64,000 bases of DNA from Pseudomonas sp. SG20056 (GCF_031764535.1 NZ_CP134499.1:682001-746000); one strand, 5' to 3'. Shown: positions 1 to 8,524, counted from the first letter of the stretch. A program made the numbers and translations. The notes: generated by a model not told the origin, from the letters alone.

Positions 1-792
1 AACCCGCAGCTGCAGTTTATTCAGGGCGATGTCGCCGATGCCGCTGTCGTGGCGCAGGCGGTTGCTGGTTGCGCGGCGGTGGCGCACCTGGCTGCAGTGG
101 CCTCGGTGCAAGCCTCGGTGGATGATCCGGTGGCGACTCATCAGAGTAATTTCGTCGGCACGTTGAATATCTGCGAGGCGATGCGTCTGCACGGCGTCAA
201 GCGCGTGCTGTTCGCCTCCAGCGCGGCGGTGTATGGCAACAATGGCGAAGGTATGGCGATTGATGAAGCCACGCCCAAGGCGCCGCTGACGCCCTATGCG
301 GCGGACAAGCTGGCCAGTGAGCATTACCTGGATTTCTATCGCCGCCAGCATGGCCTGGAGCCGGCGATCTTTCGTTTCTTCAATATTTTCGGTCCACGCC
401 AGGATCCATCCTCGCCGTACTCCGGGGTGATCAGCATCTTCACTCAGCGCGTGCAGCAGGGCTTGCCGATCAGCGTATTCGGTGATGGTGAGCAGACCCG
501 CGATTTCTTCTATATCGAAGACTTAGTCGCGCTGCTGACTCAGGCGCTGACCGCGCCGCAAGTCGTTGAGGGGGCGGTAAACGTCGGCTGGAATGAAGCT
601 GTGAGTCTGAATCAGCTGCTGGCGCAGATCGGCGAGCTGTGCGGTGGCCTGCCTGCGGTGAACTATCAGGCGCAGCGTGCCGGCGATATTCGTCATTCGC
701 GAGCGGATAACCAGCGCTTGCAGACACATTATCAACTGCCTGCGGCAACACCCATGCGTGAAGGCTTGCGCCGCTTGCTGGCGCAAGGCTGA
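1..792 (+). CDS. NAD-dependent nucleotide-sugar epimerase/dehydratase, 5' end missing
   Basis: The frame is open from base 1, so the gene starts upstream and 263 C-terminal residues are visible. It is an extended short-chain dehydrogenase of the UDP-glucose 4-epimerase type. The visible part has the SSAAVYG strand with the catalytic Ser and the YAADK (YxxxK) pair about 25 residues later, then the FRFFNIFGPRQ segment typical of sugar-nucleotide epimerases. The GxxGxxG nucleotide-binding loop lies outside the window. It probably modifies a sugar nucleotide for surface polysaccharide; the exact substrate cannot be read from sequence. It ends just before a bidirectional terminator and converges on oprG, the order seen for PA4068-PA4067 in P. 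aeruginosa. Confidence 0.88.
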   Translation, partial: NPQLQFIQGDVADAAVVAQAVAGCAAVAHLAAVASVQASVDDPVATHQSNFVGTLNICEAMRLHGVKRVLFASSAAVYGNNGEGMAIDEATPKAPLTPYAADKLASEHYLDFYRRQHGLEPAIFRFFNIFGPRQDPSSPYSGVISIFTQRVQQGLPISVFGDGEQTRDFFYIEDLVALLTQALTAPQVVEGAVNVGWNEAVSLNQLLAQIGELCGGLPAVNYQAQRAGDIRHSRADNQRLQTHYQLPAATPMREGLRRLLAQG

Positions 793-806
793 GTGTGTGA
801 CGTCAT

Positions 807-837
807 AAAAAACCGGCCGCGAGGGCCGGTTTTTTTA
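807..837. terminator. Bidirectional rho-independent terminator
   Basis: An 8-bp perfect stem (AACCGGCC / GGCCGGTT) with a 5-base loop is flanked by an A-run on the left and a T-run on the right. It can therefore stop transcripts of both the epimerase (+) and oprG (-), which converge here. Confidence 0.88.
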
Positions 838-848
838 TGCCTGAGGGC

Positions 849-1535
849 TTAGAACTTGTAGCCCAGGCCAACCATGTAAACGAACGGGTCCACGTCCACA
901 TCAACCTTGACCTTGTCGCCGAGGATGTTGGTGGTGCCGGTGGTTTCGATGTCGATGTAGCGCACCTGGGCGTTGAGCATGATGTTGTCAGTCAGCATGT
1001 AGTCCATGCCCACCTGTGCGGCCAGGCCCCAGGAGTCCTTCATGTCCAGGCCGCTGAAACCTTTACCTTCCGCTTCGCTGCTCAGCTTGGTGTCGAAGAA
1101 CCAAGTGTAGTTGATGCCCGCACCCACATAGGGCTGGAAGGCCGAGCTGGCATCCAGCGGGTAATAGACAACGCTCAGGGTCGGCGGCAGGTGCTTGAGT
1201 TCGCCGAGTTTGCCGTTCAGGCCAGCAAAGCCGCCCGGCATGCCTTTTACGCCGACGTTATGGCTGAACGGGGTGGCTGCCAGTAGCTCGATGCCGATGT
1301 TGTTGGTCAGCATGTAAGCGAAGTTCAGGCCCAACTGAGTGTCGCTGTCCAGGGTCGCTTTGGTACCGGCTACGTCAGTGCCGAGTGCGCCGACCCAGAT
1401 GTCGCTGCTGCTTTCCTGCGGGTCAACGGTGATCGCGCCGGCGCGCACGATGATGTCGCCAGCCTGGTGTGCGTGCGCCAGTGGGGCGGCAATGGCTAGG
1501 GCCAGCAGTGAGGCGGTAAACAGTGAGGTACGCAT
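849..1535 (-). CDS. oprG: OmpW-family outer membrane protein OprG
   Basis: 228 residues, the usual size for OmpW/OprG eight-stranded barrels that admit small hydrophobic molecules or amino acids through the outer membrane. A signal peptide ends at LAHA (about residue 22). The mature protein has alternating amphipathic strands and closes with GLGYKF, whose terminal Phe is the outer-membrane sorting signal. The start has a GGGAG Shine-Dalgarno 8 bases upstream. Next to a PA4068-like epimerase, this position matches P. aeruginosa oprG (PA4067). OprG is known to respond to iron and, through Anr, to low oxygen; a matching Anr-type site lies upstream here. Confidence 0.92.
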   Translation of the reverse strand: MRTSLFTASLLALAIAAPLAHAHQAGDIIVRAGAITVDPQESSSDIWVGALGTDVAGTKATLDSDTQLGLNFAYMLTNNIGIELLAATPFSHNVGVKGMPGGFAGLNGKLGELKHLPPTLSVVYYPLDASSAFQPYVGAGINYTWFFDTKLSSEAEGKGFSGLDMKDSWGLAAQVGMDYMLTDNIMLNAQVRYIDIETTGTTNILGDKVKVDVDVDPFVYMVGLGYKF

Positions 1536-1577
1536 GATGTGCTCCCATAAAGCGTCGGTTCGTATTGGCTGAGCACG

Positions 1578-1583
1578 ATGTTA
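1578..1583 (-). promoter_or_regulatory. Putative -10 element of the oprG promoter
   Basis: TAACAT on the minus strand lies about 45 bases before the oprG start codon. If transcription begins near 1571, the Anr-type site upstream is centred within about one base of -41.5, the class II activation position. This is inferred from spacing only. Confidence 0.4.
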
Positions 1584-1604
1584 GGGGCGCGGATAAAACG
1601 ACTG

Positions 1605-1618
1605 TTGATCCAGCTCAA
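1605..1618 (-). promoter_or_regulatory. Candidate Anr/FNR box upstream of oprG
   Basis: TTGAT-CCAG-CTCAA matches the FNR/Anr consensus TTGAT-N4-ATCAA at 9 of 10 defined bases. It lies about 75 bp upstream of the oprG start, with a -10-like TAACAT correctly placed below it. Anr control of oprG is established in P. aeruginosa; this specific site is read from sequence and not proven. Confidence 0.6.
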
Positions 1619-1730
1619 TAAAGTAGCTAGCTATCTAAATTTTCTTTTGCAGCCCATGAGAGGCGTGGTGTGCAGCGCTTTTGCGTTAACTGATGGCTTC
1701 ACGCGGGTTGCTTGAGAGGTGTGAGGCAGT

Positions 1731-1750
1731 TGATAATGGTTCTCTTTATG
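1731..1750 (+). promoter_or_regulatory. Candidate Fur box upstream of the DUF3450/TonB operon
   Basis: GATAATGGTTCTCTTTATG (1732-1750) matches the 19-bp Fur consensus at 14 of 19 positions, including the intact left GATAATG. It sits 27 bp before the first ATG of the TonB-energy operon. Iron control would fit, since comparable TtpC/TonB2 operons in Vibrio are iron-regulated. No other regulator site is obvious. Confidence 0.45.
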
Positions 1751-1776
1751 TACGTTCTCTTAACAAGGAATGCCCC

Positions 1777-2547
1777 ATGATCCCTCTGCCGAAGCGCCTG
1801 CTGGCAGTCGCTCTGGTTCTGGCCAGTGCGCCGCTCGCAGCGACTCCTCTGGATGCTGCGCTGGATGAAAGTCAGCAACTGGCCGCTGATGCCAAAGCCT
1901 CGCAGGCGCGCGTCGAGCAACTCGATGACGCCAGCCGGGAAATGCTCACCGAGTATCGAAATGCCTTGCAGCAGGCCGAGGCTTTGCAAGGTTATAACGC
2001 TCAGTTACGCGAGCTGGTTGCGGCGCAGCGCAAAGAGCTGGCTGGCTATCAGCAGCAACTCGATGGCATCGAGCGCACTCAGGAGGCGGTAACGCCACAG
2101 ATGCGCCGCATGGTCGAGGTGCTCGGTGAATTTATCGCCGCCGACCTGCCGTTCCTGCCGGATGAGCGCAGCGACCGTCTGGCTCAGCTGCAGGATCTAC
2201 TGCCGCGTGCGGATGTCAGCCTGGCCGAGAAATACCGGCGCATTCTTGAGGCCTACCAGGTGGAGAGCGACTACGGCCGCACCCTGGAAGCCTGGCGCGG
2301 TGAGTTGCCGAGTGAAGGGACGTCACGCAGTGTCGAGTTCCTCCGTCTGGGCCGCGTGATGCTGTATTTCCAGACCCTCGACGGTCATGAAAGTGGCTGG
2401 TGGAACCCGCAAACCCGTAGCTGGCAGCTGCTCGACGGCAGCGCCCGTCGCCCGTTGCGCCAAGCCATTGCGATTGCCCGCCAGGAGCAGGCTCCGGCCG
2501 TGCTTGACCTGCCCGTGAAGACCCTGGCGCTGGAGGCCAAGCCATGA
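1777..2547 (+). CDS. DUF3450 periplasmic coiled-coil protein
   Basis: 256 residues. The ATG at 1777 is chosen because AAGGAA precedes it by about 6 bases and it opens a clean signal peptide (KRLLAVALVLASAPLAA). An upstream in-frame start at 1693 would add 28 unlikely residues. The first half of the mature protein (about 25-110) is Glu/Gln/Ala-rich and looks coiled-coil. The second half matches DUF3450, whose members precede TtpC-type ExbB proteins in TonB2 clusters. It probably works in the periplasm as an accessory of the downstream proton-channel complex; its exact role is unknown. The stop overlaps the next ATG (ATGA). Confidence 0.85.
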   Translation: MIPLPKRLLAVALVLASAPLAATPLDAALDESQQLAADAKASQARVEQLDDASREMLTEYRNALQQAEALQGYNAQLRELVAAQRKELAGYQQQLDGIERTQEAVTPQMRRMVEVLGEFIAADLPFLPDERSDRLAQLQDLLPRADVSLAEKYRRILEAYQVESDYGRTLEAWRGELPSEGTSRSVEFLRLGRVMLYFQTLDGHESGWWNPQTRSWQLLDGSARRPLRQAIAIARQEQAPAVLDLPVKTLALEAKP

Positions 2548-3890
2548 ATCGTCGTGTTCTCGCCTTTACCCTGGCCCTGCTGCCCGCCCTGGCTGGCGCT
2601 GCCGAGCCGCTGAGCCCCGATCAACTGCTGCAACGGATTCGTAGCGAGCGCGCGGCTGAAGTCAGCGCCATGCAAAGTCGCGAGCAGGCCTTTATTGCCG
2701 AGCGCGGCGAACGTGCCCAGCTGCTGGCCACTGCGCGCAGCGCCCTGGCCACGCAGAAGGCCGAAGCCGAGCGACTTAAGGCTGAATTTGACCGCCAGGA
2801 GGCCGAATTGGCCGAGCAGGAAAAGCTCCTCAGCCAGCGCGCCGGTCACCTTGGCGAGTTGTTTGGCGTGGTCCGCCAGAGCGCCGGTGATGTCGCCGGG
2901 CAATGGCAGGACAGCCTGCTCAACGCCCAATACCCCGAGCGCCTGGCGCGCCTCAAGGCACTGGCTGAAAGCCGCACGCTGCCGTCTGCTGCCGACCTCG
3001 ATGGCTACTGGATGCTGCTGCTCGAAGACCTCACCGCCAGCGGCCGGGTTGAGCAACTGCAACTGCCGGTGGTGGCGGCTGATGGCACGCGCAATGCGCA
3101 GGATGTGCTGCGCGTCGGCGCGTTCTCCGCTTACGGCGTCGATGCCTTCTTGCGTTATGACGCCGATGCCGGTGAGCTGCTGGCGCCGCCGCGTCAGCCG
3201 TCCGGTTTGGGCCAGGTCGCGGACTATCTCGATAGCAGCGACGCGGTCGCCAGCCTGCCGGTTGATCCAAGCCGCGGTACCTTGCTGGCGCAGTTGCAGC
3301 GTGAGCCAGGTCTGTGGGACCGCGTGCAGCAGGGCGGCCTGGTCGGCTGGGTGATTCTGGTGCTCGGTGCATTTGGTCTGCTGCTGGCCGCCTGGCGCAT
3401 GGTCTACCTGACCCGCGTAGGCCGTGGCGTCAGCGCGCAGATGCATGACTTGAGCGCACCGCGTGCCGACAACCCGCTGGGTCGGATCATCGGCGTGCTG
3501 GGTCCCAAGCCGCAGCTGGCGGATCTGGAAACCCTGGAGCTGAAGCTCGACGAGGCGATCCTGCAGGAAACCCCGCCGCTGGAAAAAGGCCAGGGCCTGC
3601 TCAAGCTGCTTAGCGCTGTGGCGCCGCTGCTCGGTCTGCTCGGCACCGTGACCGGGATGATCGTCACCTTCCAGGCGATTACCCAGGGCGGTGGAGGCGA
3701 TTCGCGATTGATGGCTGACGGTATCTCGCAAGCGCTGGTGACCACTGTGTTGGGCCTGGTGGTGGCGATTCCGCTGCTGTTCCTGCACACCCTGTTGGCC
3801 AGCCGCAGCAAGGGCCTGATTCAGCTGTTGGAACAACAAAGTGCCGGGCTGATTGCCCTGCACCTGTCCGGGGCGCCGCGCCGTGACTGA
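2544..3890 (+). CDS. TtpC-like MotA/TolQ/ExbB proton channel protein with large periplasmic domain
   Basis: 448 residues, about twice the size of a normal ExbB. It has a signal peptide, a coiled-coil stretch (about 30-100), a periplasmic segment to about 265, a transmembrane helix (VGWVILVLGAFGLLLAAW), and a C-terminal MotA/TolQ/ExbB domain with two more helices around LLGLLGTVTGMIVTF and LVTTVLGLVVAIPLLFL. This matches TtpC, the extra component needed by the TonB2 system of Vibrio. The start overlaps the DUF3450 stop by 4 bases and the next ExbB gene overlaps its end by 8, so the three are translationally coupled. Confidence 0.88.
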   Translation: MNRRVLAFTLALLPALAGAAEPLSPDQLLQRIRSERAAEVSAMQSREQAFIAERGERAQLLATARSALATQKAEAERLKAEFDRQEAELAEQEKLLSQRAGHLGELFGVVRQSAGDVAGQWQDSLLNAQYPERLARLKALAESRTLPSAADLDGYWMLLLEDLTASGRVEQLQLPVVAADGTRNAQDVLRVGAFSAYGVDAFLRYDADAGELLAPPRQPSGLGQVADYLDSSDAVASLPVDPSRGTLLAQLQREPGLWDRVQQGGLVGWVILVLGAFGLLLAAWRMVYLTRVGRGVSAQMHDLSAPRADNPLGRIIGVLGPKPQLADLETLELKLDEAILQETPPLEKGQGLLKLLSAVAPLLGLLGTVTGMIVTFQAITQGGGGDSRLMADGISQALVTTVLGLVVAIPLLFLHTLLASRSKGLIQLLEQQSAGLIALHLSGAPRRD

Positions 3891-4431
3891 TTGGCTGGCG
3901 CTATGGTTGCGCCTGGTCGACAGCGGCCATGCCTTGCTCGACTTCATGAGCGCTGGTGGCGTGGTGATGTGGGCGCTGGCTGGCCTGTGCGTGGTGTTCT
4001 GGACCCTGGTATTCGAGCGCTTCTGGTACATGCGCCGGGTTTTCCCGGAGTGGGTCGCCGAGCGCCGTCAGGCCTGGCAGCAGGTGCTGAGCGACGACAC
4101 TGGCAACTGGCAGCGCGCGGTGCGCAGTGCCTGGTTAGCCCAGGCGCAGCAACACCTGCTTGGCCCGCTGCGCCTGAGCAAGACCCTGGTGGCGATGTAC
4201 CCGCTGCTGGGCTTGCTTGGTACGGTCAGCGGCATGGTCGCGGTGTTCGATGTACTGGCCATCAACGGCACCGGTAACCCGCGCGGCATGGCGGCCGGGG
4301 TCTGGCAGGCGACTCTGCCGACCATGGCCGGCATGGTCTTGGCGATTAGTGGATTGTTCAGCCTGGCGCGCCTCGAACGCGATGCACGCAGGGCTCTAGA
4401 GCGGCTGGCTGACCAGCTGCGTCACGACTGA
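3883..4431 (+). CDS. exbB: ExbB/TolQ proton channel subunit
   Basis: 182 residues. The GTG at 3883 overlaps the upstream stop by 8 bases; the longer start at 3853 would add 10 polar residues without benefit. Helices are visible at about 18-45 (GGVVMWALAGLCVVFWTLVFE), 105-125 (YPLLGLLGTVSGMVAVF) and 145-165. The short form lacks the N-terminal periplasmic extension of ExbB from the main TonB system. It should form the pentameric channel with the following ExbD and power TonB by proton motive force. Confidence 0.9.
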   Translation: MTDWLALWLRLVDSGHALLDFMSAGGVVMWALAGLCVVFWTLVFERFWYMRRVFPEWVAERRQAWQQVLSDDTGNWQRAVRSAWLAQAQQHLLGPLRLSKTLVAMYPLLGLLGTVSGMVAVFDVLAINGTGNPRGMAAGVWQATLPTMAGMVLAISGLFSLARLERDARRALERLADQLRHD

Positions 4432-4441
4432 GATTCGACAC

Positions 4442-4852
4442 ATGAGAATGCGCCGTCACCACCAGCAAGACGAAGACACCGGCATCGACCTGACGCCGAT
4501 GCTCGACGTGGTTTTCATCATGCTGATCTTCTTTATCGTCACCAGCTCCTTTATCAAGGAAGCCGGCGTCGAAGTGCAGCGGCCCCAGGCGGAAACCGCC
4601 AGCCCGCAGGACAAAGGCAATATCCTCATCGCCATCACTGCCGATGGGCAGGTGTGGATGGACAAGAAAGTTGTCGACGTGCGCAGCGTGCGTGCGCACG
4701 TCGAGCGCATGCGCGTCGACCAGCCGGACGGCGCCGTGGTGGTTCAGGCCGATCAGGACGCGCGTACCGGCTTGGTGGTGCAGGTGATGGATCAGGCGCG
4801 TCTGGCCGGAGTACATGACGTGGCCCTGGCCGCTACGGCGGGAGCGCTTTGA
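4442..4852 (+). CDS. exbD: ExbD/TolR biopolymer transport protein
   Basis: 136 residues with one N-terminal transmembrane helix (VVFIMLIFFIVTSSFI) preceded by IDLTPMLD, which holds the protonatable Asp conserved in ExbD/TolR. The rest is the periplasmic domain. It starts 10 bases after exbB, and its TGA overlaps the tonB ATG (TGATG-type junction). Confidence 0.93.
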   Translation: MRMRRHHQQDEDTGIDLTPMLDVVFIMLIFFIVTSSFIKEAGVEVQRPQAETASPQDKGNILIAITADGQVWMDKKVVDVRSVRAHVERMRVDQPDGAVVVQADQDARTGLVVQVMDQARLAGVHDVALAATAGAL

Positions 4853-5535
4853 TGCGTTTGCCACTGTCCTTTGTCGCGGCCTGTGTGATGGCGCTGGCGC
4901 TGTTCGGCCTGATGCTTTACATGGTCGCGCCGCCCAGCAGCAAGCCGAGTGAGGAACCGCTGACGGTGGCCAATTTCGTCCGTCTCGACGGCGACTCCAG
5001 CGACACCGCGACGCGCACCCGCCAGCAGGCACCGCAACCGCCGCAAGCACAAACACCGCAAACCCCGACACCTCCGACGCCGATGACGGCCACCCCGAGC
5101 GCCAACCTGCCGGCCCTGGATCTGCCCGTGCCGAGCCTGAGCACCGGGATTGCCGTGAACAGCGCGCCGACACCAAGCCTGACGGGGCTGGCAGCGGGTG
5201 CCTCAGCGCCAAGTGCGCCAGCCCCGAGCGATGCCGGTGGTCAGCCCGGCGGCCCAGAAAGTGAGGTGATGCCGCTCAACGATGTCAGCCCGGAATACCC
5301 ACGCTATGCCTTACAGCGCGGCATTGAAGGGCATGTGAAGCTGGCGTTCACCATCAACCGCGCCGGTGCTGTCGAAAACGTGCGCGTCATCGAAGCCAGT
5401 CCGCAGAACGTGTTCGAGCGCGAAGCCCGCCGTGCAGCCGTACGCTGGCGCTTTGCGCCGCGTACCGAGAGTGGCTTGGCGGTGGCTCGTGAGGCGGTGA
5501 AAACCCTGTACTTCCGTCTGGAAGGAGGTCGTTGA
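4852..5535 (+). CDS. tonB: TonB-family energy transducer
   Basis: 227 residues. An N-terminal anchor helix (VAACVMALALFGLMLYMV) is followed by a Pro/Thr/Gln-rich spacer (about 35-130) and the C-terminal TonB domain beginning near YPRYALQRGIEGHVKLAF. It carries energy from the ExbB-ExbD channel to outer-membrane TonB-dependent receptors. The ATG at 4852 overlaps the exbD stop; an in-frame TTG one codon earlier is ignored. Which receptor it serves is not evident: the only one in this window is btuB, 17 kb away. Confidence 0.9.
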   Translation: MRLPLSFVAACVMALALFGLMLYMVAPPSSKPSEEPLTVANFVRLDGDSSDTATRTRQQAPQPPQAQTPQTPTPPTPMTATPSANLPALDLPVPSLSTGIAVNSAPTPSLTGLAAGASAPSAPAPSDAGGQPGGPESEVMPLNDVSPEYPRYALQRGIEGHVKLAFTINRAGAVENVRVIEASPQNVFEREARRAAVRWRFAPRTESGLAVAREAVKTLYFRLEGGR

Positions 5536-5536
5536 T

Positions 5537-6634
5537 ATGTATCGTCTACTGTTGCTGATCGCGCTGTGTAGCGCTGGTGCCGCGCAGGCGGCTGGGCAGA
5601 GTGTTGATCCGGGCGTGTTTCGCGCGCTGGATACGGCGCAGACCGCACAGAAGAAAGGCGACTACGCTGCCGCGCGGCGCGCTCTGGATGCCGCCAAGGG
5701 CACGCCGGGTAGCCTGGAAGAAGCGTTGCTGTGGCGCAGCCGCGGTTATCTGGCCTGGGCCGAAGGGCAGAATGCTCAGGCCATCGAATTGCTGGAAAAG
5801 GTGCTGAACAGCGGCAAGCTGGATGCCGAGCTGCAAGCCGCTGAAGTGCTGAACCTCGCTCGCCTGAATCTGGTCGAGCGCCGCTACGCCCAGGTGGTGA
5901 CCCTGCTGGTGCCGGGGCAGGCCAACGCCAATGAAGAGGTGTTGCAGATGCTGGTGCAGGCCTATCAGGGCCTTAATCAGCCAGCCAAGGCGCTGCCGTT
6001 GGCTGAGCGTTATGTGCAGGCCAATCCGCAGGCCGCTGACAGCTGGTTGCAGTTTTTAGTCGCAATGAATGCTGACCTGAAGAAATACGCCGCCGCTGAG
6101 CGCTGGCAGCGCCAGTTGCTCGCACGCCAACCGAATAACGCCCAGGGCTGGCGTCAGCTGGCAGCTTTGCAGCAGCTGAGCGGCAGCCATGACAAGTCGT
6201 TGGCGACCTTGCGCGCAGCCTATCAAAAGGGCCTGCGCTTCAATGAAGGCGAGCTGGATAACCTGGTGCTGCTGGCGGGCGCGGCCGATCAGCCTTGGCA
6301 GGGCGCCAAGCTGCTCGCCGGGATGCTCGATCAGGGCCTGTTGCCGCGCACCGCCGCTCGTGAGGAGCGGCTGGGGCTGCTCTGGTGGCAGGCGCGTGAG
6401 CGCAGCAAGTCGGCGCAGGTATTCCGCGAACTGGCGCAGCGCTCGGGCAGTGCCAAACACTGGCTGCACCTGGCCCAGCTGGAACTGGAGCAGGCGCGCT
6501 GGCAGGCCGGGCTCGACGCCCTGGCCAAGGCCGAACGAGCCGGCGCCGAACGCAGCAAAGTGCGCGCCTGGCGCCAGTGGGCGGAAAGTGAGCTGAGTTA
6601 TCAGCGTGACAAGCGGATCGCCAGCGCCGGCTGA
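5537..6634 (+). CDS. Periplasmic tetratricopeptide-repeat protein of the TonB operon
   Basis: 365 residues with a signal peptide (LLLLIALCSAGAAQA) followed by degenerate TPR-like helix pairs along the whole length (for example KGDYAAARRALDAAKG, AEGQNAQAIELLEKVL). A TPR protein ends the TonB2 clusters of Vibrio in the same position, where it assists TonB2-dependent uptake. It begins one base after the tonB stop and ends 27 bases before a terminator, so it is the last gene of a six-gene operon. Confidence 0.85.
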   Translation: MYRLLLLIALCSAGAAQAAGQSVDPGVFRALDTAQTAQKKGDYAAARRALDAAKGTPGSLEEALLWRSRGYLAWAEGQNAQAIELLEKVLNSGKLDAELQAAEVLNLARLNLVERRYAQVVTLLVPGQANANEEVLQMLVQAYQGLNQPAKALPLAERYVQANPQAADSWLQFLVAMNADLKKYAAAERWQRQLLARQPNNAQGWRQLAALQQLSGSHDKSLATLRAAYQKGLRFNEGELDNLVLLAGAADQPWQGAKLLAGMLDQGLLPRTAAREERLGLLWWQARERSKSAQVFRELAQRSGSAKHWLHLAQLELEQARWQAGLDALAKAERAGAERSKVRAWRQWAESELSYQRDKRIASAG

Positions 6635-6660
6635 TCGACTGCCGGCTGGTTACGTCCAAT

Positions 6661-6691
6661 AAAAAAGCCAGACTCGAAGTCTGGCTTTTTT
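6661..6691. terminator. Bidirectional rho-independent terminator
   Basis: A 9-bp perfect stem (AGCCAGACT / AGTCTGGCT) with a 3-base loop is flanked by an A6 tract and a T6 tract. It ends both the TonB operon (+) and the zinc operon (-). Confidence 0.92.
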
Positions 6692-6714
6692 CTGGCTGGT
6701 CGCCGCGTAGTGTC

Positions 6715-7248
6715 TCAGCTGTCCGGCAGCTCATAGGCATAGATCTTTTCCGCTTCCATCTGATAACCGGCTTCGGCCAGCTCGCTGCTGGTCTGTTCGA
6801 CCTTGAGCGGGCCTTCTATCCAGAACGGCTGATACAACGCGTCGAGCAGCACACCCAGTTCGCTGGTGACATGCACGATCTGGTTCGACGGCGGCGGCGG
6901 CACGTGGATGCATGCGCCGAAGTACGGCACCAAGAGGAACTCGGTCACCCGGCCTTCGTCGGTGACATCCAGTGGAACGATATAGCCCGGCAGTTTGACC
7001 GATTGGCCATCCAGTGCCTGCACCACCGGCGCTGCGGGGGATTGCTGCATGGCCGCCGGGCCTGCTTCATTCTGTGAGCCGGCGAGGGCGTCGGCCAGCT
7101 GCGAGAGGTCGTGGATCGGTGCCGGCTCAGTGACTTGTGGTGGTGCGTCGGCCGGGACCATTTCCGACCAGGTCAGCTCGCGCACCTCGGCGGCAGCCAG
7201 CGGCAGGGCCAGGGTGAGCAGCAGGGTGGCGAGCAGGGAGCGGTGCAT
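6715..7248 (-). CDS. DUF3299 periplasmic protein of the zinc operon
   Basis: 177 residues. The ATG at 7248 is preceded by GAGG at good spacing and opens a clean signal peptide (LLATLLLTLALPLAAA). An alternative ATG at 7260 forms an ATGA overlap with the upstream permease stop and adds four residues. The conserved DUF3299 core (KLPGYIVPLD, LVPYFGACIHVPPPPSNQIV, PFWIEGPLKVE) is intact. These proteins accompany the ZrgA-like/ABC genes (PA4063-PA4066 in P. aeruginosa); a Cys/His-containing patch (ACIHVPPPP) could bind metal. Its exact role is unknown. It is the last gene of the operon. Confidence 0.85.
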   Translation of the reverse strand: MHRSLLATLLLTLALPLAAAEVRELTWSEMVPADAPPQVTEPAPIHDLSQLADALAGSQNEAGPAAMQQSPAAPVVQALDGQSVKLPGYIVPLDVTDEGRVTEFLLVPYFGACIHVPPPPSNQIVHVTSELGVLLDALYQPFWIEGPLKVEQTSSELAEAGYQMEAEKIYAYELPDS

Positions 7249-7256
7249 GCAAAGCC

Positions 7257-8522
7257 TCATAAGCGGATCGATAAGCCATCGGCCAGGGATTGGCGGTACG
7301 CGCGCCAGGCCGGTACACAACCCATCAACAGGGCGGCGCTCAGGATAGCGCCGAGCAGCGTCCACTCATAGCGGCTTGGCAGATTCAGTGGCAGGTACAG
7401 GCCGTAATTCGCCTGTACATAACCCTGCGCTCCGGCGATGCCCAGGTACAGCAACAGCAAACCGAGCAGTACGCCGGCTAGGGCCAGGGCAAAGGCTTCG
7501 ACGATCAGCAGGCTGGCGATATGCCAGGGCCGCGCGCCGACCGAACGCAGAATCGCCATCTCGCGGCGGCGCTCGTTAAGGCTGGTGAGAATCGCCGTGA
7601 GCATGCCGATCAGGCCAGTCAGCACCACGAACAGCGACACCACGAACAGCGCCTTCTCGGCGGTGCCCATCAGGCTCCACAGCTCCTGCAGGGCCACACC
7701 GGGGAGGATTGCCAGCAGCGGTTCGCCGCGAAATTCGTTGATCTCCCGTTGCAGGCTGAAGGTGGCGATCTTGCTATTCAGGCCCAGCATAAAGGCGGTG
7801 ATCTGCTTGGGTTGCAGGTCCATGGCCCGCGCCTGCTCGGCACTGACTTTGGCCGCGCCGCGTGCGGGCATGCCGTTTTGCCAGTCGACATGCAGGGCCT
7901 CCATACCGGCCAGGGAAATATGCAGGGTGCGGTCCACCGGCGTGCCGGTGCGGGCAAGGATGCCGACCACCTTGAACGGTTTGTCGTCATGCTTGACCAG
8001 GCTGATGGTGGCCACGCCATGGGCCAGCACCAGTTCCTGATCGAGCTGGTAGTTGAGCGCTTGCGCCACTTCTGCGCCGAGCACCACTTCGAACGGGTCA
8101 TCGGCAAAGGTACGACCACTGCTCAGCTGCAGCGGTTGGCTGCGGGCATAACGGTAGTGTTCGAAATACGCCGGGCTGGTGCCCATCACCCGGTAGCCAC
8201 GGTGCGAATCGCCGAGTGAGATCGGGATAGCCCATTTGACCTGACGGTGCTGGGCTAACTGCTCGAAGCTGTCCCAGCGAATATTGTTAGTGGCGTTGCC
8301 GATGCGGAATACCGAGTACAGCAGCAGGTTCACGCTGCCGGAGCGCGCGCCGACGATCAGATCGGTGCCGCTGATGGTGTTGGCAAAGCTGGCGCGGGCT
8401 TCGGTGCGCACCCGCTCGACCGCGAGCAACAGGCATACAGAGAGGGCGATGGCGAACACCGTCAGCCAGGCGGTAAAGCGGCGGTTGCCCAGGCTGGCGA
8501 GGGCGAGACGCAATAGGTACAT
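7257..8522 (-). CDS. FtsX-type ABC transporter permease (zinc-responsive operon)
   Basis: 421 residues from the ATG at 8522 (MYLLRLALASL), two bases after the ATPase stop; longer starts upstream run back into the ATPase. One N-terminal helix (about 18-38), a large periplasmic MacB-like domain (about 40-290) and three C-terminal helices with the FtsX signature region (LNERRREMAILRSVGA) are visible. FtsX permeases usually move material mechanically across the periplasm rather than import ions. With the ATPase and ZrgA-like protein it resembles PA4063-PA4066 and the Vibrio cholerae Zrg system, both linked to zinc acquisition. Confidence 0.9.
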   Translation of the reverse strand: MYLLRLALASLGNRRFTAWLTVFAIALSVCLLLAVERVRTEARASFANTISGTDLIVGARSGSVNLLLYSVFRIGNATNNIRWDSFEQLAQHRQVKWAIPISLGDSHRGYRVMGTSPAYFEHYRYARSQPLQLSSGRTFADDPFEVVLGAEVAQALNYQLDQELVLAHGVATISLVKHDDKPFKVVGILARTGTPVDRTLHISLAGMEALHVDWQNGMPARGAAKVSAEQARAMDLQPKQITAFMLGLNSKIATFSLQREINEFRGEPLLAILPGVALQELWSLMGTAEKALFVVSLFVVLTGLIGMLTAILTSLNERRREMAILRSVGARPWHIASLLIVEAFALALAGVLLGLLLLYLGIAGAQGYVQANYGLYLPLNLPSRYEWTLLGAILSAALLMGCVPAWRAYRQSLADGLSIRL

Positions 8523-8524
8523 CG

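Noticed and set aside
2385..4031. 548-codon antisense open frame over the TtpC-like gene
   Set aside because: Gln/Arg-rich shadow frame; the coupled sense operon explains the region.
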